A DNA stretch of 64,000 nt from contig JAJFLC010000023.1 in the NCBI GenBank assembly GCA_021772895.1, positions 30,553-94,552 on the forward strand, written 5' to 3'. Source of the stretch: Mariprofundaceae bacterium (GTDB taxonomy: Bacteria > Pseudomonadota > Zetaproteobacteria > Mariprofundales > Mariprofundaceae). How positions within the stretch are numbered: the first letter of the stretch is position 1; each line of letters starts with the position of its first letter. Below are positions 8,047 to 17,127 of this stretch, piece by piece. The notes below the pieces were generated by a model. The model worked only from the letters and a program-made list of their open reading frames with translations. It was not told the origin of the DNA and did no database searches. A program made the position numbers and the translations under genes.

Positions 8047-9030
8047 TCACTTACGTTTTCGTTCAATGTTTACCCAGGCTTTCACATTTGCCTGATGTTC
8101 TTCAAATGTGGAGGCAAATGCATGCCCTCCTGTGCCATCAGCAACAAAATAAAGGTATGAGACATCTGCAGGCGTTGCGGCAGCACGCAGGCTCGCCGCG
8201 CCCGGATTACAAATAGGTGTCGGAGGAAGACCTCTGCGTGTATAGGTGTTCCATGGTGTATCGCTCGCCAGATCTTTTCTTCTGATATCACCTGAAAAAG
8301 TACCATCACGTCGCCAGATTCCGTAGATCACCGTTGGGTCCATCTGCAACGGCATACCTTTTTCAAGCCTGTTACGGATGGCTGCCGAGACCAAGGGTCG
8401 CTCAGCATCCACAGATGTCTCCTTTTCAATAATCGAAGCGATGATGCGCAATTTTTCGGTGTTCAAGGATCCTGATGCCACAAGTTCTGAACGAATGGAT
8501 GCCAACACCCGCTGCTGCGCTACAATCATCTGTGCAAGGATATTCTTCGCATTCACTGGTTTGAAATAGGTGTAAGTTTCAGGGAGCAAACGCCCCTCCC
8601 TCTCTTCATCATGCAAAAGTGCTTCTGCTGCCAAATACCATAGTTTTTTTTCTGTAGCTGTTTTTTCCGCCAACAACAACAAAACATCCTGTGTGCGCAA
8701 ACCCTCAGGTACGGTTACCTGAAAGTGCATCACATCACCTCGCTCAATTTTCTTTAAGACATCCCAGAGGCTAAGCTCTCCTTCAAAATGATACTGACCC
8801 ACTTTTAATGCGCCGGCCTTGCCTGTCAGACGCACCAGAAGTTTAAACTTCCACGCCGCATGAATCACATTTGATGCTGCCAGTTTCCGAGCAATATGAG
8901 CACTGGCAAAACCGGATTCGATCACAACATCGACCGGTTCAATGTTATGTTTATTGTATACCTGTTGATAACCAACAAATATAAACAAAAATGGCAAAAG
9001 CACCCATATTTTCAGCCAGTCTTTACTCAT
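8047..9030 (-). CDS. mltG: Endolytic murein transglycosylase MltG
   Basis: Cleaves nascent glycan strands at the inner membrane and so sets glycan length. One N-terminal transmembrane segment (WVLLPFLFIFVGY) is followed by a LysM-like subdomain and the YceG catalytic domain with the Glu-bearing motif IIEKET and the downstream LPPTPICNPG signature. Length (327 residues) is standard. It overlaps pabC by 4 nt, the pabC-mltG-tmk-holB order common in proteobacteria. Confidence 0.95.
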   Translation of the reverse strand: MSKDWLKIWVLLPFLFIFVGYQQVYNKHNIEPVDVVIESGFASAHIARKLAASNVIHAAWKFKLLVRLTGKAGALKVGQYHFEGELSLWDVLKKIERGDVMHFQVTVPEGLRTQDVLLLLAEKTATEKKLWYLAAEALLHDEEREGRLLPETYTYFKPVNAKNILAQMIVAQQRVLASIRSELVASGSLNTEKLRIIASIIEKETSVDAERPLVSAAIRNRLEKGMPLQMDPTVIYGIWRRDGTFSGDIRRKDLASDTPWNTYTRRGLPPTPICNPGAASLRAAATPADVSYLYFVADGTGGHAFASTFEEHQANVKAWVNIERKRK

Positions 9031-9848
9031 AACTTTGGCATTCCCGGTTTATCTCTTAAAACCTGATAAAGCATCTCAAATGCATGATGTTCTCTGTTTA
9101 ACTTTCTGCCATTTATCATGCTGGCAGGCTGAATGAAAACGCCACTGTTTGTAAACCCTATCGCCTCACAATCATCAAGCCATGAGACAGGGCAATCAGA
9201 TAACGTAAGCACGGATGCAGCAACAAACTCATTCCTGATAATACCTTGTAGCACCCCACCATTCGACCCATCCGGTGTATACCACACCCCTTCCCGATAA
9301 AGCAGCACGTTGGCAGTCAGACCCGAAAGCACAAGGCTATTTTTACAAATGAGTGGTGTTATTTCTTCAGACAAGCCTTCATCTTTCCACTGCTTTGTCG
9401 CACGCAGACTTAAAGCATAATCACTGCTGAACTTGGCCTGTTTCAACTCAGTGGCATATGGCCATTCGACAGTTGATAACACGAGCTTCTGAAGTTTTGG
9501 AATATACGGTATGCACTGGATGTATACTGTGGGTTGTTGATCTTTATTTCGAATAAGACCCCATTCCGCTATCCCGCCTGTGACAGTCACTTTTACCAAA
9601 ACATCATCAGCAATGCCTGCTGCATGTTCAATGGCCTGCGCCCGAATCGATTCCATATTACCTTTGGATAATAAAATACCAAAAGACTTCAGACCATCAG
9701 CAAGACGTGAGAAATGTTGATCAAGAGCAAACACGTTACCTTTAATCACTCGAAAGGTTTCAAAACAGGCCTCTCCATAGCCAATCCCGCGATCTAACAC
9801 GTTGGAAAATTGAATATTTAGTTGAACATTTAAATCTGTCTTGGTCAC
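9027..9848 (-). CDS. pabC: Aminodeoxychorismate lyase (class IV PLP aminotransferase)
   Basis: Releases p-aminobenzoate from aminodeoxychorismate for folate synthesis. The class IV fold is visible: RGIGYGEACFETFRV at the start, the Lys region SSDYALSLRATKQW, and the PLP-phosphate segment GVLQGIIRNE. A branched-chain or D-amino-acid aminotransferase is the alternative, but linkage to mltG supports PabC. Only 27 bp separate it from divergent ilvA, so the promoters must overlap or lie within coding DNA. Confidence 0.86.
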   Translation of the reverse strand: MTKTDLNVQLNIQFSNVLDRGIGYGEACFETFRVIKGNVFALDQHFSRLADGLKSFGILLSKGNMESIRAQAIEHAAGIADDVLVKVTVTGGIAEWGLIRNKDQQPTVYIQCIPYIPKLQKLVLSTVEWPYATELKQAKFSSDYALSLRATKQWKDEGLSEEITPLICKNSLVLSGLTANVLLYREGVWYTPDGSNGGVLQGIIRNEFVAASVLTLSDCPVSWLDDCEAIGFTNSGVFIQPASMINGRKLNREHHAFEMLYQVLRDKPGMPKL

Positions 9849-9875
9849 ACGCCCACCTTCATGTTATAACGCCGC

Positions 9876-11384
9876 ATGCTGAATTTATACCTTGAAGCGA
9901 TTGAACACGCACGTGTCTATGACGTAGCACGCGAAACGCCGCTGGAGCTTGCACCCAAACTTTCCAGACGGCTTAATAATGAAGTGTTGCTCAAGCGCGA
10001 AGATTTACAACCTGTTTTTTCTTTTAAGCTGCGCGGCGCATACAATAAAATATCACAACTCAGTGATGAAGAAAAAAAACGTGGTGTCATCGCTGCATCT
10101 GCGGGAAATCATGCTCAGGGTGTTGCCCTGGCTGCCAAAAAGCTCGGCATTGCAGCAACGATCGTGATGCCACAAACCACTCCGGAGATTAAAGTAAATG
10201 CTGTGAAATCATTGGGTGCAAGCGTGGTGCTTATCGGTGACAGTTATTCCGATGCCAGCGCGCGCGCTTATCAGCTTCGTGATGAAACAGGCATGACCTA
10301 TATTCACCCTTTTGACGATCCACAGGTCATTGCAGGCCAGGGAACCGTTGCTGAAGAACTGCTGCGTCAATCAAGCAATGACATGGATGTGGTATTTATC
10401 CCAATCGGTGGTGGTGGCCTTATTTCAGGCATGTCGCTTTATCTTAAACACTTTTCACCCACCACAAAAATCATTGGTGTTGAACCTGTTGATTCGGCTG
10501 CGATGCATGATTCGGTCAAAGCCGGTAAGCGAATCACACTCGAACAGGTCGGTATTTTTGCCGATGGTGTAGCAGTCAAGCAAGTCGGTGAACACACTTT
10601 TGATCTGGTCAAACAATACGTGGATGAAATCATACTGGTTGATACCGATGAAATCTGTGCTGCCATCAAAGATATTTATGATGATTCCCGGGCCATCGTT
10701 GAACCTGCCGGTGCGTTGGCTGTTGCAGCCATGAAAAAATACGTAAAACAGCATCAACTGCGTGGCAAGGTACTGGCTTGTGTCAACAGTGGTGCCAATA
10801 TGAATTTTGATCGTCTGCGCCATGTCGCGGAACGTGCCGAAATGGGCGAATGTCGTGAAGCCGTTTTTGCCGTAACCATTGATGAAACGCCTGGATCCTT
10901 CCTCACATTCTGCAATCTGCTCGCACATCGTGGCATTACTGAATTTAATTACAGAATATCCAGCCGCAATGAAGCACATGTGTTTGTAGGGGTTAGCGTT
11001 GCCAGTAACGAAGAAAATCAGGAAATTCAATCGACATTGGAATCTCATGGTTATGCCGTGGTTGATCTGCTTGATAATGAACTGGCTAAGCTACATGTCC
11101 GGCATATGGTTGGAGGTAAAAGTCATTTAGCCCGGCATGAGGTATTGTATCGTTTTGAATTCCCGGAGCGTCCACGCGCACTTCTGGATTTTTTGACACA
11201 GCTCGCCGGGCGCTGGAACATTTCTCTGTTTCACTATCGCAATCACGGTGCAGCTTATGGTCGGGTGCTGGCAGGCTTTGAGGTACCCAAGCCGGAGCAG
11301 AAAGATTTTCAGCTGTTTTTGGATAGACTTGGTTATGCCTATGCCAACGAAGATAACAACCCCGCCTTCAAACTTTTTCTCTGA
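9876..11384 (+). CDS. ilvA: Threonine ammonia-lyase, biosynthetic
   Basis: A PLP enzyme that deaminates threonine to 2-oxobutanoate, first step of isoleucine synthesis. The PLP lysine is in FSFKLRGAYNK, the phosphate loop in IPIGGGGLISG, and the asparagine loop in SAGNHAQGVA. The length of 502 residues and two C-terminal ACT-like regulatory domains (about 325-500) mark the feedback-inhibited biosynthetic form. No clear ribosome site precedes the ATG. Confidence 0.96.
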   Translation: MLNLYLEAIEHARVYDVARETPLELAPKLSRRLNNEVLLKREDLQPVFSFKLRGAYNKISQLSDEEKKRGVIAASAGNHAQGVALAAKKLGIAATIVMPQTTPEIKVNAVKSLGASVVLIGDSYSDASARAYQLRDETGMTYIHPFDDPQVIAGQGTVAEELLRQSSNDMDVVFIPIGGGGLISGMSLYLKHFSPTTKIIGVEPVDSAAMHDSVKAGKRITLEQVGIFADGVAVKQVGEHTFDLVKQYVDEIILVDTDEICAAIKDIYDDSRAIVEPAGALAVAAMKKYVKQHQLRGKVLACVNSGANMNFDRLRHVAERAEMGECREAVFAVTIDETPGSFLTFCNLLAHRGITEFNYRISSRNEAHVFVGVSVASNEENQEIQSTLESHGYAVVDLLDNELAKLHVRHMVGGKSHLARHEVLYRFEFPERPRALLDFLTQLAGRWNISLFHYRNHGAAYGRVLAGFEVPKPEQKDFQLFLDRLGYAYANEDNNPAFKLFL

Positions 11385-11436
11385 CCTTCCCGTACAACGT
11401 TAAGGAGATAGAAATCAGTCTTTCAAAGGCCTGTTT

Positions 11437-13284
11437 TTAGCGCCGTAATAATGATTTTTGTGAATGATTACGACTCCGCAAAGTAGATTGAATACGAAGT
11501 AGGTTCTGTTGCGCCATTTGAAAGTCTGGAAGTGTCTTCACAGCTTTTTTAAACATGGCTTCAGCTTCTGAAAGTTGTCCACTCATCATATAAGCTGCAC
11601 CCAGCATATTAAGCGCAGGCGGATTATAGGGGAAAATCTTCTCAAAATGGATCAGATACTCAATACTGTCCGCATAACGTTTCTGCTGATAAGCCATTTG
11701 AGCTTTACCAAATACTGCACGGAAATTATACGCATCCCATGCATAAGCCTTATCATAATAAGAACTTGCAACCACAGGCTGGCGCATATGTGCCATGGCC
11801 TGACCGACATGCCACTCAGAGACAATCCATCGTACCGGCCAAACAGTCAGACAGATGATGCTTAATAAAAGGATGGCAGCGATGCTTTTATTCCACGCTA
11901 TTGAAAAAACTTTTTCATGTGCATGACTGTGCCGTGCATGCGCCCACCAGCAACCACCCAACAGCGAAAAAACAAACATACTTGCCGGATTAAAAAACAC
12001 ATGGTTAAACATGGCATCAAACATGACCGCACTGATCGCCACCACACCCGCTGCAGTCCATGCATCCCATGCGTTCCAAAGAGAACGTATCAGTCGATAC
12101 CAGAAAAAAGTAAGCAGACCCAGGAAAATAAGTGTGGCAGGGATTCCATTTTGCGTCGCAATTTGCAATACAATATTATGCGGATTTGTTGTAAAGGTAC
12201 GTGCACTGCTTAAAGGATCTCGAAAGTCCGGGAATCGATTACTGTAACCCGGATAAACCCATGCAAAGTTGCCTGTCCCCTGTCCTAAAAACGGTGCATC
12301 AAGAGCCATGGCTGTGGCTGATGCATACATCGGTGTTCTTACGCCAAGCAAAGGATTTAAAGATTGCCACAATGAAACAAATGGGGGTTGCTCCGCGCCT
12401 TCTGTAATGTTTTTGGATTCAAATGTTGCTTCTATTGTTCCCGATATACGGGCTAAATCTCTGTAATGATACGGTAAAGATTGATACACAATAAACGAAG
12501 CAATCAGCGCCGTAACGACCCAAAGCAACGGTGCTAACGTCAGTTGCCTGTTTTGAAATAATGCAAACCACATCTTTGCATATTTCAATGCAAAGGGAAT
12601 AAGAATCAACAGGCCAAGAAACAATCCCCCCAGTGCACCACGGCTTGATGCTACCAGTAAAACGGTGGCCATGGTTGCAACAGAAAACCAGTTCAGAATC
12701 TTTAGCACAGGCTCAGTGCGAATCGCTAACAAACAGATCGATGCAGGTAATAAAACGATAAGGACATCACCCGTGAAATTCACATGTCCAACAGGTGAAA
12801 AAAGCACACTTAAATTGTATCCCTGCTTACCATAATCAAGCACATAGCTCCACCAGTAGCGCAACGAAAATACAAAAGTGCCTAGCGAAACAGACCAGCT
12901 TAATGCATGCATCCATCCTTTTTGATGACGTATAGCCCACGCTGAGACCAACCAGATCGCACCACAAACAAGCCAAAAAGAAAAACGAATAGCTCCCTCA
13001 ATCATATTAGGGCCTACAAAAACACTGATTCCCAAGAGCACAAAAAAGATAATGAAAAACAATCCTGAGACTGAAAGTCGAGTTTGTAACAGCTCTGAAC
13101 GTCGCCAGCATAACCAACAGGCAGCGATCCCCATCCACAAACCACACAAAACCAACACCGCCCACTTGGGCTCTTCATTGGGTGCCACAAATGGAAAAAC
13201 ACGCAGGTTGATCATAAACGGAAACAACAACAGGGGTGCGCCGATCAAATACCATATGGGTAAAACATCTTTTAATTTTGACAT
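11437..13284 (-). CDS. O-antigen ligase/polymerase-family membrane protein with TPR tail
   Basis: A 615-residue polytopic protein: about ten hydrophobic segments in the first 450 residues, with a large periplasmic loop holding the Wzy_C/WaaL-type pattern (QGTGNFAWVYPGYSNR, then NPHNIVLQIATQNG), then TPR-like repeats at about 510-600 (AYAWDAYNFRAVFGKAQM, LNMLGAAYMMSGQ). Such proteins join or polymerise O-antigen or other surface glycans at the periplasmic face. PilO/PglL-type protein glycosylation is an alternative; substrate cannot be told. Confidence 0.82.
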   Translation of the reverse strand: MSKLKDVLPIWYLIGAPLLLFPFMINLRVFPFVAPNEEPKWAVLVLCGLWMGIAACWLCWRRSELLQTRLSVSGLFFIIFFVLLGISVFVGPNMIEGAIRFSFWLVCGAIWLVSAWAIRHQKGWMHALSWSVSLGTFVFSLRYWWSYVLDYGKQGYNLSVLFSPVGHVNFTGDVLIVLLPASICLLAIRTEPVLKILNWFSVATMATVLLVASSRGALGGLFLGLLILIPFALKYAKMWFALFQNRQLTLAPLLWVVTALIASFIVYQSLPYHYRDLARISGTIEATFESKNITEGAEQPPFVSLWQSLNPLLGVRTPMYASATAMALDAPFLGQGTGNFAWVYPGYSNRFPDFRDPLSSARTFTTNPHNIVLQIATQNGIPATLIFLGLLTFFWYRLIRSLWNAWDAWTAAGVVAISAVMFDAMFNHVFFNPASMFVFSLLGGCWWAHARHSHAHEKVFSIAWNKSIAAILLLSIICLTVWPVRWIVSEWHVGQAMAHMRQPVVASSYYDKAYAWDAYNFRAVFGKAQMAYQQKRYADSIEYLIHFEKIFPYNPPALNMLGAAYMMSGQLSEAEAMFKKAVKTLPDFQMAQQNLLRIQSTLRSRNHSQKSLLRR

Positions 13285-13310
13285 GACCTATACAATCCCC
13301 TCAAAAGCAC

Positions 13311-14411
13311 TCAAATATGCAGAATATACATCCACTGACCACCATGTTTCACTTTAAGGCGGCGTTTCACGGGCAAACCCAGTGCCTGTTCGCAAGCACG
13401 TTCAGGAGAAAAAACGGCCATTCTCCAATCACGATAATCCCTTTGATACAACTTACCCAACGCAGCATAAAGGCCACGCACATTGGTATCAATACGCTGC
13501 CCATAAGGGGGATTGCAAACGATCAAACCCGGTTCATCACGTTCAGGTTTGGATAGTTCTTTTACGTCTTTCTGTTCAATGCTCATAAGCTTCTCAACGT
13601 TAGCTCTTTGAGCATTTCTCTTCGTTACCTCGATAGCATCCTGATTAATATCTGATGCATAAACAGGTAAAGAATCAATGTTCTTTACCATCGTCCGAGC
13701 ACGTTTGAGCACACGTTCCCAAGCTTTTTGTTTTAATTGCGGCCAGGCTAAAAAAGCAAATGCATGATTAAGGCCCGGTGCCTGATGAGTCGCCGCAATC
13801 GCAGCCTCAATCGCAAACGTTCCTGAACCACACATAGGTACCATAAGTGTTTCGGCTTGCGTCCATTCCATCCACTGCAAAACACCTGCCGCAAGCGTCT
13901 CACGAAGCGGAGCCTTTCCACCTTCCAAGCGATAGCCTCTTCGGTCGAGACGTTCTCCGGATGTATCAATACTCAACAAACACCGATTATTCTCAATGCG
14001 GATAAAAACTTGCTGTGTGTTGTCTTCAGAATTCAGCGAAAATCCTGACTTTTTGATTGCTTCACATATTTCAGCTTCAATTTTGGCCGTATGCATAAGT
14101 TTTGATGCATGGCAGCTGACATGTACACGCAAAGAAACATTGGCATTTAAAAAACGTGCCCACTCAACCTGCTGAGTTTTTTCTCTGATATCGTTTAACG
14201 ACATGGCAGTAAATCGTTTCAAACGGAGAAGTACACGGGTAATGCAACGACTTCTGATATTCACCCTAAACATTGTATCCATGGTTCCGGAAAAATGAAC
14301 ACCACCATTATCCTTCTGAATTTCATGTGCAGAAAGCTGTTCAAGCTCTTTCATCGCAATATCTTCAAGGCCTGGAATCACAACTGCATAAAAACGATAG
14401 GGATATGACAT
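13311..14411 (-). CDS. THUMP-domain RNA N2-guanine methyltransferase (RlmL N-half type)
   Basis: A 366-residue SAM-dependent methyltransferase with an N-terminal THUMP RNA-binding domain and a C-terminal Rossmann domain with VPMCGSGTFAIEAA and the catalytic motif NPPYGQR. E. coli RlmL fuses this half to RlmK; here only the RlmL half is present, as in many bacteria. The likely target is a 23S rRNA guanosine (2445-type). It is downstream of nothing obvious and adjacent to the ligase-like gene in the same direction. Confidence 0.88.
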   Translation of the reverse strand: MSYPYRFYAVVIPGLEDIAMKELEQLSAHEIQKDNGGVHFSGTMDTMFRVNIRSRCITRVLLRLKRFTAMSLNDIREKTQQVEWARFLNANVSLRVHVSCHASKLMHTAKIEAEICEAIKKSGFSLNSEDNTQQVFIRIENNRCLLSIDTSGERLDRRGYRLEGGKAPLRETLAAGVLQWMEWTQAETLMVPMCGSGTFAIEAAIAATHQAPGLNHAFAFLAWPQLKQKAWERVLKRARTMVKNIDSLPVYASDINQDAIEVTKRNAQRANVEKLMSIEQKDVKELSKPERDEPGLIVCNPPYGQRIDTNVRGLYAALGKLYQRDYRDWRMAVFSPERACEQALGLPVKRRLKVKHGGQWMYILHI

Positions 14412-14594
14412 TTGCCAATCTTATGCGAATTCATACCACTTCACACTAGACAGTTTACAGCACGGACTTGCGGCAAAGACTCCTATCTCATAGATTATGC
14501 TAAATATTTTTAGCTCAACCGCATTGATTTTGCCCTTCTAAATTGATTTTATTAAAATTTAAAGACCAAACGTGATGAGCTCACAAGGAATTCC
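14412..14594. promoter_or_regulatory. Divergent intergenic region, small hairpin
   Basis: This A+T-rich spacer separates the RlmL-type gene from the flavoprotein gene. GCTAAA-TATT-TTTAGC at 14499-14514 is a perfect 6-bp inverted repeat, and a weak -10-like TTATTAAAA lies before the ribosome site AAGGAATTCC at 14585. Promoter positions are not decided. Confidence 0.3.
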
Positions 14595-15995
14595 ATGTCG
14601 TTTTTGCTAGAACCCATTCAACTCTCAGGAAAAGAAGTATTGCCACTCATCGAAGGTGGTAAAGGCGTCGCCGTCTCTACCGGTGAAAGTTCAGGTGCCT
14701 GGGCAGCCGCAGGTGGCATTGGCACAGTTTCCGCTGTTAATGCAGATAGCGTTGATGCAGAAGGCAATATTGTTCGTACTGTATACAAGGGTAAAAGCCG
14801 ACTGGCCAGATTCGACGAGCTTGTTGAACAGGCTATTGCTGGTGGCATTGATCAAGCACGCATTGCACATGATGTATCAGGTGGTGAAGGTCGTATTCAT
14901 TTGAATGTACTCTGGGAGATGGGTGGTGCTGAGCGTGTGCTTGAAGGTGTACTCGAAGCTTCCAAGGGTATCGTCCATGGCGTCACCTGTGGTGCTGGTA
15001 TGCCATTCAAACTGGCGCCACTTGCAGCAAAATATGGGGTGCATTATTACCCGATTATCTCATCAGCGCGCGCATTTCGTGCGCTTTGGTTACGTTCCTA
15101 TCGCAAAGCTCCGGAATGGCTTGGGGGTGTCGTTTATGAAGACCCATGGCTGGCCGGTGGACATAACGGGTTATCCAACTCCGAAGACCCTGAAAAACCT
15201 CAAGATCCATATCCACGCATTATTGAATTAAGAAAAACCATGAACAGTTTCGGTTTGGAAAAAACACCGATTGTTATGGCAGGCGGTGTATGGTTTCTTC
15301 GCGAATGGTCTGACTGGTTCAACAACCCTGAAGTTGGACCGATTACATTCCAGTTTGGGACACGCCCACTGCTTACTCAGGAGAGTCCGATCTCCGATGC
15401 ATGGAAACAACGCTTGTTGCACTTAAAACCAGGTGACATCAAGTTGAATAAATTCTCACCGACCGGTTTTTACTCATCAGCTGTTTATAATGATTTTCTT
15501 CATGAGCTGTATGAAAGATCTGATCGTGAAATTACCTTTGTGGATCATCCTGCTGGTGACCATAGCGAATTGTTTGTTTTTGGTGTGCGCGATCGCGAAG
15601 TTTATGTGACCCGACATGATAAAAAACTGGCGGAAAACTGGATCAAAGAAGGACTCAGCAAGCCTTTAATAACGCCTGATTTAACACTGGTATTTGTCAG
15701 CCCTGAAAAAGCAAAAGAGATTCGCCAGGATCAATTGGATTGCATGGGTTGTCTATCTCAATGTGCTTTCTCCAATTGGGCAGCCAATGAACGTGGCACC
15801 ACAGGCCGAAAAGCTGACCCACGCAGCTTTTGTATTCAAAAAACCCTACAGGAGATCGCCCATGGTGGAGACCCTGATTCGCAGCTGATGTTTGCAGGCC
15901 ATGCAGCTTACCGTTTTGCAGAAGACCCATTTTATGCCAATGGTTTCATTCCCACGGTGAAAGAATTAGTCGATAGAATTGCTACGGGTGATTGA
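14595..15995 (+). CDS. NAD(P)H-dependent flavin oxidoreductase, nitronate monooxygenase family
   Basis: A 466-residue TIM-barrel FMN protein of the nitronate monooxygenase/2-nitropropane dioxygenase superfamily: the glycine-rich FMN phosphate region AGGVWFLREW then FQFGTRPLLT, and an N-terminal GKGVAVSTGESSGAWAAAGG segment. The C-terminal third carries cysteines in CMGCLSQC plus a later FCIQ, an added feature that could bind a metal. The substrate is unknown, and many such proteins are wrongly named. The 3' end overlaps convergent lpxB by 14 bp. Confidence 0.8.
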   Translation: MSFLLEPIQLSGKEVLPLIEGGKGVAVSTGESSGAWAAAGGIGTVSAVNADSVDAEGNIVRTVYKGKSRLARFDELVEQAIAGGIDQARIAHDVSGGEGRIHLNVLWEMGGAERVLEGVLEASKGIVHGVTCGAGMPFKLAPLAAKYGVHYYPIISSARAFRALWLRSYRKAPEWLGGVVYEDPWLAGGHNGLSNSEDPEKPQDPYPRIIELRKTMNSFGLEKTPIVMAGGVWFLREWSDWFNNPEVGPITFQFGTRPLLTQESPISDAWKQRLLHLKPGDIKLNKFSPTGFYSSAVYNDFLHELYERSDREITFVDHPAGDHSELFVFGVRDREVYVTRHDKKLAENWIKEGLSKPLITPDLTLVFVSPEKAKEIRQDQLDCMGCLSQCAFSNWAANERGTTGRKADPRSFCIQKTLQEIAHGGDPDSQLMFAGHAAYRFAEDPFYANGFIPTVKELVDRIATGD

Positions 15996-17127
15996 TACGT
16001 TTATCTTCAATCAACTGAAAAACAAGTTTTGCAACATTTTCAGCAGGGTCACTGGTTCCAAGTAAGTACCTGAGATTAGCGAAGTTTTCACGTTGCTTCA
16101 CAGCAGCCTTTCCAGTGATGATAGCAGCCAATTCCCGAATAATGTTTTTTACAGTCGCGGCTTCCTGAATCAATTCAGGCATCACTGTTTGATCACCTAA
16201 AAGGATATTGGCCAAACCCGCACACTTAACCTGAACCAGCTTGCGTGCAAGCCAGATCATTCCGCCTGTACCACGGTAAACAAGCACAGTTGGAACATCC
16301 CACAAAGCAAGCTCAAGTGTTGCAGTCCCTGAAACAGCAACAGCGGCATCAGCAGGCATGGCATAATCTTTTTGCATACGATCAATCACTAAAACACCTG
16401 AATTTAATAACGGTTCGAGCTGTGCATCCGTCACATCAGGTGCCCGGGTTGTTACAACTTTGATATGTGGAAACTGGTTTTTAATCTGTTCATTTACATC
16501 GGCCAGTAACTGTACATGCCTTGATAGTTCTCCGGGACGGCTTCCTGGCAAAAGAGCCAATAAAAAATCGTGTTGATTCAGCCCAAGCTTACGATTTAAA
16601 TCATCTCTATTCCAACCATCACGACAGGAAATAACACTTGGGTTGCCAACATATCTTGCATCAATGTGGTGCTGCTTAAACCAGTCCGTTTCAAAAGGAA
16701 GAATTGATGCAAGACAATCCTGAGATTGCATCAGTTTCTTTGATCGCCAAGCACCCCATGCCCAAAGTTTTGGTGCAATATAATGAAGCACAGGAATTCC
16801 CATGGCTTTAAGTTTTTTACCAAGACGCATATTAAAACCAGGGAAATCAACAAGGATTGCGACATCCGGTTGATTTTTTTGAACCCATGTACACAAAGAA
16901 GCTTCAATACGCCGGATTCTTGGAAGTGCACGAATCACATCGCCAATGCCCATGACATTTAATTCATGCATGTGATGAATTGCACTACAACCCGCTTCAT
17001 GCATGGCAGGGCCTACAACACCATAAAATTCTGATTGCGTGTCCACAGACTGAATCGCACGGATCACACTGGAAGCATGGATATCACCTGATACTTCACC
17101 CGCACAGATGAATATCTTATTGGCTAT
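15982..17127 (-). CDS. lpxB: Lipid A disaccharide synthase LpxB, apparent ATA start
   Basis: Joins UDP-diacylglucosamine and lipid X to the lipid A disaccharide at the inner membrane. Visible are the N-terminal GEVSGDIH motif, YIAPKLWAWG, LLPGSRPGE and the SGTATLELAL loop. The first standard start codon in frame (GTG at 17067) would delete the conserved KIFICAGEVSGDIH segment, and no ATG/GTG/TTG lies between it and the in-frame TGA. ATA at 17127-17125 followed by GCC gives an N-terminus MANKIFICAG if initiator Met is used, and AAAGGA sits 8 nt upstream. It overlaps the lpxI end by 11 nt. Function is certain, the start is inferred. Confidence 0.9.
   Translation of the reverse strand: MANKIFICAGEVSGDIHASSVIRAIQSVDTQSEFYGVVGPAMHEAGCSAIHHMHELNVMGIGDVIRALPRIRRIEASLCTWVQKNQPDVAILVDFPGFNMRLGKKLKAMGIPVLHYIAPKLWAWGAWRSKKLMQSQDCLASILPFETDWFKQHHIDARYVGNPSVISCRDGWNRDDLNRKLGLNQHDFLLALLPGSRPGELSRHVQLLADVNEQIKNQFPHIKVVTTRAPDVTDAQLEPLLNSGVLVIDRMQKDYAMPADAAVAVSGTATLELALWDVPTVLVYRGTGGMIWLARKLVQVKCAGLANILLGDQTVMPELIQEAATVKNIIRELAAIITGKAAVKQRENFANLRYLLGTSDPAENVAKLVFQLIEDKRINHP

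Noticed and set aside
10455..11048. Minus-strand ORF (197 codons) opposite ilvA
   Set aside because: Antisense shadow of a conserved gene without its own start signal.
17067..17127. Frameshift or sequencing error as the reason lpxB lacks a standard start
   Set aside because: The frame is intact from the AAAGGA site through the conserved motif, and the ATA is placed at the expected spacing, so an error is not needed; a single-base error in the ATA itself cannot be excluded.
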